The notes under the pieces are model-generated. The model had not been told where the DNA came from. It was given only the letters and a program-made list of their open reading frames with translations, and did no database searches. From Icerya purchasi (Eukaryota; Arthropoda; Insecta; Hemiptera; Monophlebidae), in contig CM077115.1 of assembly GCA_039619475.1 (NCBI GenBank), forward strand, positions 148,930,274 to 148,994,273: DNA of 64,000 nt, in the 5' to 3' direction. The position numbers and the translations under genes were made by a program. Of the stretch, positions 1-12,245 are shown piece by piece (positions within the stretch are counted from its first letter, which is position 1; the number at the start of each line of letters is the position of its first letter).

Positions 1-206
1 TATGTAAATAATAAAACCAAAAGTAATAGCCAACAATTAAATTTGTTTTTATTAATTGATTGATTAAATTATTTAATATAACAAATATTTATGTAAATAA
101 TTAAAGCAAAAAGTAATAGCCAACAATTAAATTTGTTTTCTTTTAATTGATTGATTAAATTATTTAATATAAGAAATATTTATGTAAATAATTAAAACGA
201 AAAGTA
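1..206. repeat. 90-bp AT-rich tandem repeat, about 2.3 copies
   Basis: Units start at about 1, 90 and 181 with TATGTAAATAAT, followed by a shared AGTAATAGCCAACAATTAAA core and a GATTGATTAAATTATTTAAT tail. The first two units differ by only a few substitutions and small indels. The array runs off the left edge of the window, so its full length is unknown. No coding potential is visible. Confidence 0.85.
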
Positions 207-312
207 TCCTATCTGTTAAGTTGGACCAAATTGCATGTACTTTCAAAATTTTATAAAAATCGGTTAAGTAAATTCCGAGTTTATCCTGCACAAACATAAA
301 AACACGAGATTT

Positions 313-350
313 TTATATATATAGATAGATATAGATAGATATATATATAT
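313..350. repeat. TA/GATA microsatellite
   Basis: Alternating TA with interspersed GATA/TAGA tetranucleotides. Simple-sequence repeat, seen directly. Confidence 0.85.
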
Positions 351-3109
351 CTCAAAGGGGTATAAATTGAAATAACATGCAACATAAATTTTAATTCAAT
401 ATATATTACTGGCTAAGTGTCTAATTTTTAGATGCATTAATACTTACTGTTCGGAAGAACTATTAGAGTTATTCATAACGTACGCTCGTTCGTTTTGCGT
501 GTTAACTGCCCATATATGAGGCGCACCCAAAGAAGTTTTACTTCAAAAAAAATTATCGAAATTCATTCGTTCTCGAGTTTTGCGCTTAGAAATAAAGTAA
601 CAATTCATTTTTATCTATATAGATTGGTGTGACGATAACCGATGTACTAAATCGTGCACAGTTTACGGTATAAATAATAATGAATATCGCGAATAACACG
701 TCAAACTGTTTATTACATCGTATTTAGCAAATAATAAAACTATTCAGGATAATGAACACTTGTTTTAGAACAAGGAAAAATTTAATGGCAAAGAAAATTA
801 TATACGTTATTATTTGTAAGGGCCATTTTTCGGTTTAAAAGTATATTTGCTCATACGAAGAGTTTTGTTTACTGTTCGATAAATCTCAGTGTCATGATTA
901 GCGAAAAACATCCGAAAGTTCCCCTTATTAATTACGTATTTATTTATGATATTTATAAATACAGGTGGGGGGGGGGGCATGCTCCATAACGTAGACTTAC
1001 AATTCAGGTGTAATAGCGCATTTATTTTAATTACAAAAAACGTTATACAAGTAACTGATATATTGAATCGTGTAATTCATTAATAATATAAATATTAATA
1101 GACAAACTTTCGCCTGTAAGAGTATCTAACTGTTTCATTTGCCTAAAAAGAACAAAAAAAGGGAAAAGCGAATAGCGTTAAAATCCAAAAATATTTATTA
1201 TCCATTTCTTGTACAGTTTTTTTAATGAGTTTTTTTTAATGAGTTTTTTTTTGTCGAGTTTTACTCTAGCTTGTATGCAGCGTTGGAGGGTCATTCGGTT
1301 TTTCCATTTTTTTTTTTTTTTTTTTTTTTTATAATAAGTCAATGCATCTTGTTCACTTGATAGATTTACAGATTTCGATATTCAGTCTCAGAATGGAAGG
1401 TTACGTAAAGGTATTTTATTTCACGCTTCTAATCAAAGCGGTGTACCTACTGCCGCCGTCGTTGTCGTCGTCGGGGCTGAGTTAGAAGTGTAAATTTTAG
1501 TTAATTTCCGGAAAATAGTTCACGATAATTTAAGAAGATAATCCACGCGGCGGGTATTAATGATTATTTCGCGTGTCCACAGCGGAAACTCACGTTGTTC
1601 GAACGGTAATTCCAGGTGGTCAAGTAAAGCTGTTCGCGTGCAAACGGCGCCGACTAATAGGAGAGCTGCTGGACCGGCGTCGCGGGGAGGGGCCGCGGGG
1701 ATTTTGTAATAATATTTTCGATGAAACGAGCTTAAAAAGGATTTATTAGCAGCGGTACGTTGAGCTGTAAATATATATTTCTAGATAGGAAATTACTCGA
1801 CCTGTTGGCGGTGGCCGTCTTTTCTTCGCATCCTTTGCGGCCCGGATAATACTCGCTAATTTCGATTCGGCCCAGGCCCCACTGGCCACGATTAAAATAC
1901 TTACAGCTACAGACATACGCGTAGGGCTGCCGGTTAGAAGAGGGAAAGGAGGAATTTCGCAGAACAAACAGCGTGCGAGCGGGAAATTTCGTTCGGGATA
2001 GCGTCGCGCTGCGGCTAGGTATTAGCGCCGGTGCACGGGGGTGCGTGTATGCAAAATAGTTTCTGAAATGAAGGAAGCTGCCGGCAAGACGAAGTAGAGA
2101 CCATAGGTTTCTTTAATTAGACGGTGTTGCTAGCGATGTTGATGGCGCGTTATTCTTGTTTTTGTTGCTGACGCTGCTGCCCGGTACATTTGCTGTTTAA
2201 TAGACAACGCCGACGACCAACTGTACTATATCGCGTCAGAGGAGCCTGCGAAGCAATCTAATTTCCGTCCCTTTTGTTTCAGCACAGTTCTGAGAAATTT
2301 CACCACACTATTTCGCCATTCACGCAGCGCTGCACTGCCCTCTACCGCGCTCCAGATACGATAGATAAACTATAACCGCTCTCTCTACATCCTGTAAATT
2401 TCGCAGACTCTACCGCTGCGGTTTTGATGCTGCTACTCTTCCATTTCCTTTTACTGAAATGGGGGCTATATAGATAGACACGACTGCAATATACATATAT
2501 AATATACACTAATGCATATATGTGTAAATGTGTATATATATATATATATGTATGTGTATTACGGTATCATCGAGATACATGTCTGAAAGCGGAATTGTCC
2601 GAGTTGTCGGCGCTGCTGTTATTGTTGTTCGCTTTGGCTGCTCAGAAATTCAACGAATAAGTTCAAAAGTTTTCTCTCGGAGAATCTCCTACGCGCGCAC
2701 ACACGCACGCAGTTATGCAAATGGAGCATTCCTTCCTTAACAAGACTCGCTGATTAGTGCTACCCCTGCGCCGGTCGCCTTCTCCAATTTCAACTTACAG
2801 CGTCGGAATTTATTATCTTCTCGCGATGCTGCCCCGCTCCACGTACCGGACCTCTTGCGAACGTTGCCACTTTTCTCAGAACACTGCTATCGAGTGACGT
2901 TTTCTCCAATCAAAATACGCACCACCGTGTTTCGTTATGAATCTTAGCCATCCATCAACCGAGTTCAGTAAGTTCGAATACTGCCGGCTAAGAGAAAATA
3001 TTATTATTATTTTAAAAAAAAAGGCTATCACGCTGTAGCGACGAAACGTTTAGTGAGATCTTCCTTAACGTCTCCGAATGAAACATACTGTGACTGTGGG
3101 TGACGAACC
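351..3109. other. Gene-less stretch with a GC-richer part at about 1440-2900
   Basis: No recognisable gene. It contains an 11-base G run (967-977), a 24-base T run (1307-1330) and a TA run (2532-2549). From about 1440 to 2900 the sequence is clearly richer in G+C and CpG than its surroundings, with trinucleotide-like CCGCCGTCGTTGTCGTCG at about 1454. Short open frames there show no family motifs. It could be a conserved non-coding element, an untranslated exon or a promoter-proximal region of a host gene, but nothing in the sequence decides this. Confidence 0.4.
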
Positions 3110-3600
3110 CAAAAACCTTCGAATGTATATGTATCATTTTAAATAGTTTTTTTTTTATCGTTTTAGAAAGAGCTTACATCAAAAAAACCTTCGAATGTAT
3201 ACGTATCATTTTAAAAAGCTTTTTTTCTTTACGTTCCGGAAATAGCTTACATCAGAAACCTTCGAATGTATACTTAAAAAAGCCTTTTTTCTTAGCGTTT
3301 TAGAAATAGCTTATATCAAAAACCTTCGAATGTATATGTATCATTTGGAAAGCTTTTTTTTCTTAGCGTTCCGGAAATAGCTTACATCAGAAAACCTTTG
3401 AATGTATACGTATCAGTTTAAAAAGCCTTTTCCTTAGCGTTCCGGAAATAGCTTACATCAGAAAACCTTTTACGTATCATTTTAAAAAACCTTTTCCTTA
3501 GCGTTCCGGAAATAGTTTACATCAGAAAACTTTTTACGCATCATTTTAAAAAGCCTTTTCCTTAGCGTTCCGGAAATAGCTTACATCAAAAAACTTTGTT
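3110..3600. repeat. Tandem array of about 63-72-bp units (7-8 copies)
   Basis: Units start with ACCTTCGAATGTAT or its variants near 3115, 3187, 3258, 3322, 3394, 3465 and 3528. Each continues with GTATCATTTTAAAAAGC, a T-rich tract, TTAGCGTTCCGGAAATAG and CTTACATCA. The later units have lost the GAATGTA segment and are more alike, suggesting local homogenisation. The array resumes at 4481 after an 880-bp insertion. Confidence 0.9.
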
Positions 3601-4480
3601 TTTTTTCTTTTTTCCCTCCCCCAAACAATGGGTTCGTCAACATGGACATTGCCTCGAGAGCTAGGAAACGGAGAAAAAGGAGAATCGGATTTTAATGCGA
3701 CGTGAATTATCAAATAAGAATGTATGAAGCGTTTGGATGACAGAAAGAGAAAGAAGGGAAAGAATTTAAATACAGCGCTTTAAGGAGTGGCAACACTGCT
3801 TGACAACAGAGAACAGTATAAAGAAGATCGTTCCAATGAAAGTGACGAGAATTCGAACATTATGTGATCAGGATTACATACAAAGTAACTGTTGGAGAAA
3901 TGTAGATTACAATATGGAGATGGCGCGAAAGAAAATCGGAAAATCGACGAAGGAGGAAAACTGTGCTTAAGACGTAGGTGGCATATCGCTGAGGTACTAG
4001 AGCGGCGCATAGAAGGGAAGTCACGAAATCAGGAATAGAGAGGGAGGGAAAATGGACAGGTAAAAAGAATCTAGGTTAGAGAACGAGCAGGAGTAAGAAT
4101 TGAACCACAATTTGTAATGTAGACAAAAAAATAATATTGATGTATGGGAATGTAGTAAGAAATCTGCCGGTAGAAGAAGAAGAAGATAGCCAACGAGTCA
4201 ACGAACTCATTTCTTTCTATTCCGGAGTGACCAGGAATCGATAGGATATCAATCTGGATTAAACGGGAATGAAAGAGGTCTTGTGAATCAGGGAAATCAG
4301 GGAACGTATAAAAAGGATTACGTAATCGGTAGAGTGGAAAGGCGAAGGAGATGCAATAGCTTCTTGCAGCACGCTCTGAGAGTCTGATACAATAAGGATT
4401 TTATTACGAGAGAGATGTTTGAAGATCTAATGAGGAGAAGGGCATGCAGGATAGCAATGGAGCCGGCGCAGAAGATTGAA
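3600..4480 (-). pseudogene. 5'-truncated non-LTR retrotransposon, RNase H and C-terminal region
   Basis: The minus strand reads as the RNase H domain and C-terminal tail of a LINE from one of the RNase H-bearing clades (I, Loa or R1 type). Visible pieces are an AIAILHALLLI helix near the start, where the usual catalytic Glu of the preceding AE motif is replaced; SDSQSVLQEAIAS (around 4374) with its catalytic Asp; and IPGHSGIERNEFVDSLA (about 4188-4238), the HSG..GNE..D..A signature. A C-terminal stretch resembling the usual Cys/His tail of these proteins follows (about 3780-4010). Frames shift several times, so it is dead. The T-rich tract at 3597-3616 is its poly(A) tail in antisense. It sits inside the tandem array, which resumes at 4481, so it inserted after the array formed. 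Confidence 0.7.
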
Positions 4481-4556
4481 CAAACCTTCCAATATGTATG
4501 CGTATCATTTTAAAAGACCTTTTTTCTTAGCGTTCCGGAAATAGTTTACAGCATCC
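4481..4556. repeat. Orphan unit of the 3110-3600 tandem array
   Basis: AACCTTCCAATATGTATG, GTATCATTTTAAAAGACC and TTAGCGTTCCGGAAATAG match the array unit in order and orientation. It marks where the array continues on the far side of the LINE insertion. Confidence 0.85.
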
Positions 4557-7500
4557 TGCGGCCGTACGCGGATACACGTAATTTCTTCTCCGCGCGACGA
4601 CCCCTAAAAGAGAACCAAAAAAAAAAAAAAAAAAAAAACAAAAAAGAACCGCGCCTCTACAACAAACGCGTTCCTCTACACACAGACACCTAAACGTCCA
4701 TTTTCCGGTATAAATCTTAATGTCTATTTCGGAGCAGCAGCTCGCTCCCGAACGGCGAAACAACATTAATCTTCCTTCTTTTACCGCTGTTAAGGACGAC
4801 GGCCAGCTATTTCGGCAGTTTTCTGTTTGTCTTCTTGAAAAGTTGCCTATACGGCCATTTTATAATTCCGTCCGCTCTCTCGCAACTCTTTCAAGTCGTT
4901 TGTTTTTCAAACGAACCGAGCCTGCTTCACCCTCCGACATTTCACCCTCTTGTTTGTTCTTCATTATGCCGCTGCGTTAATTTATTCCTTTAATTACATC
5001 GTCATCCGGACGGCCTTCGCAACTCTTAAAGACCGCGCTCTCATCCATCGCCGAGACCGCGCTCTCTGTAATCGTTCTAAGAGATGCGTGCGATTTGTTC
5101 CGATGCCGCCCCCCGGTTCAAATCGTCTCTCTCGCATGTGACAGCCGCAGAACACAATCGCCTCTGCAGCAGAAACGCGCATCTTGGAAAAAATTAATCC
5201 GGAAAAACTGGGAACCAGCAGCACACGCGCAAAGAAAATAATTCGTTTCGTCGCTGACACATTTCAAAAAGTTTCACGATAATACAGACTATCGCAATCT
5301 GTAACGGAAAAACGGTAAATAAATGAATAATAGCAGAAGGCCCCTCGACGAGTAAAAGTATATTTGTTAAAAATTAGCGCGGATTAAAATTTTCCCGCGG
5401 GAAATGGCTTAGCGACTTCAGAAGAGGAAGTGCTCTTTTAGCGAGTTTTTTTGAAAATTCGCTATTTTTTTTTATCTACCAGTCCGATATAATCTAATTG
5501 TTGTCACTTGCTTGTTTTTTTTTGTTTCTATTGACACGAGGATGTGTCTTATGACGGTGGGGAGGGTCGTTAATGCGTCACGCGAAAAGTGTTACATCCT
5601 TAAGCGTGTGTTTAAGTATTAAATAGTTTATTAATTTCTGATCAACTCGCGCTTTTACTAAAACCGAATATCGTATTTTACACAGTCGCGGGCGAGAGAA
5701 TTCACGTCAAAATGTACATCTTGAAAAGAGAGACACGATGGTTTAACTCTTTTCAATATTACTCCGTATTCAATTTAATAGAACTATGAGGAAAACTTGT
5801 AAAACCTTTTTTAACACAATTTAATCGTAAAGTGTCGATCTAATCGAGTCAAACCGTTCTTCAGCGGTTGTCTCTAATAAAAAAGCTGTTCCTACGGTAC
5901 ACGGAATATTACTAAACCAAGTTGCTCCGGTACAATTCTCCGCTAAATACGGTAATAGTGAAAAGTTCAAAAAACACCAAAAAATCCTTCTTGAAGTTTC
6001 GAATTTAGTGTAAATGTAGATATTACGGTTATCTTCAACTTAGCGTACGGAATTTTTAGCGCATGAAACTTGACTGAACTTGTTTTTCTTAATAAGGCAT
6101 AACTGATAAATATGTATTCGTTTCCACTATAATCCCGGACGACTTCGTACGATTCTATTTTTGTCTACTTTTGCCGATAATAATACAAAAAAACTCTTTA
6201 AAAACAATTGAAATAGAAGAATTCGTATTTTCACAAAGTATAAAATGAAAAAAAAAAACACGAAAACCCTGTACTACTAAACACTAGCTCATCGACTTAA
6301 TATCATAGGTAGCGCATAGACGCAGCTTTAATTATTACGAATTGTAACTTTGTAATGAGCTCTAGGAAAAAAGTTAAAAAAAAAAAACCAAAAATAAAGA
6401 TGATTAGTTCGGAAATAAGTCTATGACCGGGACTAAAAACGAAACGAAATAGCTTACATCTTCGATAGTTTCTTCGCCCACTGATAACAACAAATTGGAT
6501 TACTTTTCTTCGTGTTGCAAACGGACCGGGCTCGTCTAAGCGTATGAAAATGCAAAAAGGCCGCTTAGCGGAACTTCAAACAGGTCTGCATAAAGAAATT
6601 ATCACATCGCCTCTTTTCAGCGGCAAGGAATTAATTACTAAATGCGCTCGTTAAATCTAACTTTAATATTAAGCATACGCGTCAACAGCTCTAAAAATGC
6701 TGCTGCAACGAAGCCGCAAAATATTTATGGTGAATAAGGTTCCTCCGTTTCGTGTTAAATTGCACAATCGAAATAGACCGGGTTATTTTAACCGCGATCG
6801 GGTACAATAAATTGAACGTACAGGTAGTCAATCAGGTAAGATGTAGTAAAAATCTTTAGTAATAATTCATTATGTGGAAAGTTTTAATACTGCTATTATA
6901 ATAATTATAATTTCTTAGGGAGAAGAGTGAGTTTATAATCGTAAGCCTGCTTTTTAAAATTCGCTATATGCTGTGATAGATCCGTTGTTGATCATGGAAG
7001 AAATATTCCGAAAAAAATTTAAAAAAATTTCGCGAGAATAAAAGGAAAAAGTATGTTTAACGGGCGCCAGTGGTAATGTACGGCTTACCACTACCGAATT
7101 AGCTCTGTCTAGCAAAGCATTAGGCTTTTAATAAATCGCGGAAGAAAGAAAAAAAATAAAAAAAAAAAACCAAAAACGGAACCCGCCTCACGACGGCGGT
7201 ACACTCTCTTCGGAACAGAGATAGCACGAGGGCCCACCACGTGTCCAAATGACGAAAACTTAATAAAAAAAAGATTGTGTATTGACAAAAACGCGGACGA
7301 AACAAAAATAATATGCGTATGTAACGACTAGAAAAAAATTAATAAAAAAAATGACTAAATTCGACAAACGGCGTAACACGTGTCGATGTGCACGATCAAG
7401 AAAAACATGCGGCCACCAGAAAATCGGTCAGTCGTAAGCGACTGTTCGGTGGTCCGTCAAAAGCGCGACCCGTAATTACGCTAACGTGCGACTTGTTAAT

Positions 7501-9230
7501 TGCTGAGCAATTAACCAACGACTGGCTATCGATTAGCCCAGAAAACGACTAGATAGATCTAAACTAAAGCGACCGAACGAAGATCCCGGTACCTGATGGG
7601 GCTTTTGCCGATCGACATACACGCATCGTCGAAATTACCCGGTACCTTGTAAATTAAAAATATGTACATTACACCATCGACTGTTCTAGAACATTCTTCA
7701 ATTTCTATATATTTTAAACGGCAGCTATCCCTGTCTTTCCGGGATATTATAAATTCGGTCGCGACTCTCGCAGTTCTACGCTCTATACTTGTACATGTAC
7801 TTGTACTTATATGCTTATCAACGGTAAACGCTATTTCTCCGCGATTTTCGACCACGCTCGCTACCCCGCGAGCACAGCCGATAGCCGCTGCGTTCGGGAT
7901 TACCACACAGCTCGGCCGAAACCGCGTCGCCGATCGCAATTCACCGTTGTCTTCCGCTGCCCGAGAAAAACCCGACATATAAATGAATTAAATCGAAATA
8001 ATAATTTCTACCTCGGACAGCGTTATCTAAGGCGTATAAAGCGTAATAAACTCGCTTCAGCTGCCGAATCCGTCTCAATGCACAAAAAAAACATTCAATA
8101 ATCCTTCGTTCTCCCTTCTAGCATGTTTTACAGTCGTGGACAATTTACACGGTGAACTTAATTGTTTTATCGATAATTGCAATTTAATTATTTTTCGACA
8201 CCGGCGCAGAGGAGTCTGTCTTTTAAAACCAGTTCAAATTTACTGTTTAATAGTGTATCATCGTCGTCACTGCAAGGTTGTCTCTCGATATACCATCGAA
8301 AATAGTAAGCGAGAGTGGTCTCGTAAAATCGTTTCGACTTCTCGTAATTTTCTTGATCCTACGATAAATTAGGAAATGATCAAATCAAATCGTTTATCTA
8401 CCGTTTCGTATTACGCACTTGGGACTACTAAATTAGTGTCGTAATGAATTATACAATAATAGGCAAAATTACGAACTTGAAATTAAACTTTACACCGATG
8501 ATACACGAAATAAAATGGTTCCGGCTTATGTCGATACACAAAATATTAAAAAGAAAATTTAAATAAAGAAGTGAAAATGACAATTTATAAATACAAAAAT
8601 AAAAATCAATGCAAATGAAATAATACTGATTATAAATAAACAAAATTCGCGCACCAGACATAATACGAAATATTGAGATACTTTTACATAGTATATGAAA
8701 AAAGCATGCGCGCTTACATGTAAATTTAACCACTTATTTTTATATTTTAATTACAAATATCCACGCATCGATTTACCGGCACTCATGCTTAAATATCAGC
8801 TAACGTTACACGTTACAATTGTACACTTGTAAAATAGATAAAACAAAGCAACCAACAATTTAAATTAACGAGGAAAGGCGTAAAATATACTTAATTTAAC
8901 TAAATAGAGATGAATTTTTTTGTAATTCAATAATGAATACTTTGTTTCGAGCAGAACAAAGTTATATACAATGGTATCCCACCGACATGACTTGAATTCT
9001 CCTATGATATTTAAGCGATTTGGTAATTGAAGCGAACTAAATATTTGACCCCCCCCCCCCTATTAACGCTATATTAAATTTACGTTCACTTTTGATAACG
9101 CAAAATTTATTTTATATAGAATTTCCAGTTTCAAAGTGGTGTAATTATTTCTAGTATTATTACCAAACCAGATTACGTTGAACATTGAATTTTGTTAAAA
9201 TTGGTTATAAGTTTGATGTGATATTTAGTT
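4557..9230. other. Gene-less stretch
   Basis: I see no recognisable gene or element. It holds a 22-base A run (4617-4638), a moderately GC-richer block (about 4640-5260) and a 12-base C run (9049-9060). Overlapping open frames on both strands at 7559-7982 are long for this AT content, but neither shows a family motif and they are mutual shadows. The remainder is ordinary AT-rich DNA. Confidence 0.4.
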
Positions 9231-9239
9231 CCCCCCTCA

Positions 9240-9930
9240 CCGGAAATTTATTCAATAGGCAAGAATTGGTAGAACAAGATATAAATGATGTAGGCGTTGA
9301 GGCGAAAAGTGATGTAAATAATGGAGTTAATTTCCCCTTTGTTTAACGCAACTTGTGGTGATCAAACAGTATTCCTAGATATTTCATGTATTCTTTCAAC
9401 TGTACTATTATATTGAATAGTTTTAGCATTGTATTCACTCTATTTCGATTTAAAACGGTATAGTATATGTGTAGTTGTATTTTCATTGATATGCACACCA
9501 GTTTGCAACTGGATCAATCCCATTTTGAGATAGCTTTTTCTAAAATTAATGAATAACAAATCAGCTCCCCTCTGTATTTAAATTACAGAGGTGTCATTAA
9601 CGTAAGTCAGGAACACTTGTGGAACATCGAAATGTTGTGTAATTCCTTCGCTGTATATATACCATTTATTTTTGTAACATATCTTCTGTTTGGTAGGTAT
9701 ATTTTCATCTAATTAAATATCCAACCTCTAAATCCAGCGGGGAATATAGCTTTCGTAACGAAATTTCGTAATTGACGGTATCAAAAGTTTTTTTTGCCGT
9801 TAAAATAAATCGCCCCGCAATTGATCCGCCTTCCTTCATCAGAAATGTAAAAAACACGATTAAAATGAGCATCGTTAGTACCAGGAGCCTAGGAACACTT
9901 ATCGATATATACATAAGGAAACGCTGAAAT
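9240..9930 (-). pseudogene. Reverse transcriptase relic of a Jockey/CR1-like LINE
   Basis: On the minus strand the fragment AKKTFDTVNYEISLRKL (about 9760-9810) matches the non-LTR reverse-transcriptase motif usually written DxxKAFDTVxHxxLLxKL, with the motif-A aspartate region damaged. Further along (about 9590-9640) GITQHFDVPQVFLTYVNDTS corresponds to the GVPQGSVLGPxLFxIYxNDL block. Near 9360-9400 EYMKYLGILFDHHKL resembles the KYLGxxxDxxL segment after the catalytic YADD. The order and spacing are right for one decayed copy, but the frames shift repeatedly and stops intervene. The catalytic YADD itself is not recognisable. Confidence 0.6.
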
Positions 9931-11085
9931 GTTCATTTCAAATAAACACTTATTGCCAATAAAAGTTTGCTAAGACCGATTAGTGTGGGTCAAGTTCAGT
10001 TTAGTCTTCCAGATAAAAATATACGAAATAAACGTGGAAAGATGAAAATTCTCAGCAAGACCATGCCCACGGTGAGGGGTTGGGATTGTCTTTTATTAGA
10101 ACTGGAATGGCTATTATACAATAAATAGACAAAAATGTGGAAAACATCTATTGTTACAGACGCAAGTAATTAAGTTTTCAAAGCTGGATGCTTTTGTTAC
10201 TTTTTACCATTCCCTTAAAATGTATTCTGTACACATAGAGTGTATTCGATAATAATGAGAGTTCGATACGGTGAACGAAGTTATTTACCGGCGTGGTCCG
10301 TCGATGATATAGGATTATAAAACAATTTATTAGCTATTGATACAGAATTTTCACCGTGTGATCGGTACGACAATTCGTCGTTTCGCTTCGAATGTACGAA
10401 TAAAGGTAGAGAACCATTGAACCCTGTTGTAGGTTTCGCGCGATACCCAAAAACCGGTGAATGACGTAATTTAAATTACATAAAACATGCCACCGCCAGA
10501 TATGCTGAAATTACGTGGGTGTTTTTATAAATACCACTATCGAAATTATTCACTTATTACTACAGCTGTATTAACAAAGAAATATATATATATATATATA
10601 TATATAATTTAAAAAGAAAAAAAAGAAGCATAACGATTTCATGTAAATATAACTTGTAATATTCGCGAGCTATGTCTTCGAACTTACTGAAAATTTTTTT
10701 ACCAATCGGTGCACAGTTTAAGGGAAATAATAAAAAAGCAGGCATTGACCGTCTCCTCTTTGCAATATTTCATGTACATCGAAAGTCGTCAACTACGTAA
10801 TTTGGAGTATCATGATTACCCGTTTGCTCGTTTTAATCATTCTGAATTACTGGCCAAAAACTCGCGTCAGCCAGCTGATTACACACCTAGTTTGTCTGTT
10901 AACAAAAAAGTCGAACTTGGTCGGGGTTACATCGTTACATTGCAGTGGCAGCCTTAAATAAATGTTATCATTGAAATGTAAGTTTTTTTACGGTTGTTTT
11001 TTGTGTGTGCGTGCGTGTGTGTGAAAACAGACAAATACCAGTGGAAAAAAAACGGCCTCGCAAAAAGTTAACGTGAAGTCCACAG
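9931..11085. other. Gene-less stretch with TA microsatellite
   Basis: A TA run lies at 10582-10607. An open frame at 10709-10957 (82 codons, plus strand) has no recognisable motif and lacks convincing codon bias. A GT-rich run is at about 11001-11022. Nothing else is supported. Confidence 0.35.
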
Positions 11086-11089
11086 AACA

Positions 11090-11640
11090 TCGAATATATA
11101 GAGGTTAGTTGACAATTTTTCGCCGGCACATTCAAGTAAGATGCTGATTTTCGATTTTTTGTGATTATCGTGGATAATTTACCGGAAACCTCTTAAAACG
11201 ATCGTGAATATTACCGCGACATTTTTGCCAAATATTGCGGAAACACATTTCGACAAAAAGGTCCGACTGATACCCGCTCACTTTACTGGGATAATTCCTG
11301 CGGTAGGAATCGTTCAGGAATTTTTTTGAAGGACCACAACATTTCGGTTATGCCGCATCCTGCTCACGGTCCAAACCTAGCGCACCGTGTGGCAGTTTCC
11401 GACACTGAAAAAGGAATTATATCGTGTACTGTTTGCGCAAGTTTATCAGGAGCACAGCGCAATATGTGTATATGGAATGATAGCAATGATTAAATTAAGC
11501 GAAGAAAGGATATGCGCTGATATTAGTACAATGATGCGTATTTCGAAAGAGATCGAAACGGATTTAGCGTTAATGATTGGGAATAATTTTTTTCAAACAA
11601 TTATATATACCTTTATTTAAACACCTATAGTGAATCAAGG
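11090..11640 (+). pseudogene. mariner-like transposase relic
   Basis: Reading across frames, REYYRDIFAKY (about 11205) is followed by YWDNS (about 11285), the position of the mariner HxDNA catalytic motif, then FLKDHNISVMPHPAHGPNLA (about 11325-11385), matching the FLKxxNIxxLPHPPYSPDLAPCD segment that carries the last acidic catalytic residue. FPTLKKEL follows at about 11392, the usual LFPxLKKxLxG block. The D/E/D catalytic set is broken (the final PCD is absent), and frames change at least twice. The family is well supported by motif order. I could not identify the terminal inverted repeats, so element boundaries are open. Confidence 0.65.
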
Positions 11641-11915
11641 AGGCTCTGTCGCTGGTCAATAAATTGCTTTACAATGTTACATCATCGTCGAACACCGGTA
11701 AGAAGCTTTGTTCGAAACTTTCAATATTTTTAAAATAGCCTTTGTATATTTTTCATCTAGCTTTTTTTTTTTTTTCCTTTCTTTTCTTACAAATGTTTTA
11801 ATTATTTTTTCCTTTTATTTTTCATATTATAGATTGTTTAATTCCTTAAAATCTATCTTGTATATTTTAAGAAAATATTTCATTTTGTTTTAAATACTAC
11901 TATAAAATTTGCTCC

Positions 11916-12060
11916 TTATTTTCGAGTAATTTATTAAGTGTGTTTTACTATAATCAATAACGTATGTAATTTTTGTTAATATTTATATGGTAGTTTAATA
12001 AAATTAAATATGTTATTAATTATAGTAAAACATGCACTTAATAAATTACTTGAAAATACG
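11916..12060. repeat. Short foldback (inverted arms of about 47 bp)
   Basis: The left arm (11916-11963) contains GTAATTTATTAAGTG then TTTTACTATAATCAATAACG. The right arm (12009-12060) holds the reverse complement with a few mismatches. The spacer is about 45 bp and AT-rich. The size and shape suit a miniature inverted-repeat element or a palindrome formed by replication template switching. No clear target duplication was found. Confidence 0.75.
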
Positions 12061-12091
12061 GATAATATATATGATTAATGTACAAATTAAG

Positions 12092-12245
12092 CTAGCTACA
12101 GCGACGTAATTGATTAGTTAATTGTGCTTCGTTCGGGTAGAACAACCAGGTTTGATTCCCACTGCCATACATTGACACTTTCGAAATTTTCATTCGCAAT
12201 GGGTTAGTGTCCGTAGTTGACGCGCCCAAAAATAAAACTAATAAT
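12092..12245 (+). mobile_element. Candidate tRNA-derived SINE (family 2)
   Basis: GGTTTGATTCCC (12149-12160) is a close match to the RNA polymerase III B box (GGTTCGANTCC). The AATTGATTAGTTAATTGTG stretch about 40 bases upstream is a degenerate A box at the right distance. After the tRNA-like head comes a non-tRNA body and an A-rich tail (AAAAATAAAACTAATAATAAAG). Seen once in the window, so the SINE call rests on the B box, spacing and tail. It could also be a solitary tRNA pseudogene. Confidence 0.45.

Noticed and set aside
3110..3600. CRISPR-like array
   Set aside because: Units are contiguous tandem repeats without unique spacers, and the context is an animal genome.
7559..7982. Overlapping open frames of 139 (minus) and 106 (plus) codons
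   Set aside because: Long for the composition, but the two are antisense shadows of each other. Neither has a family motif and no splice or promoter context supports them.
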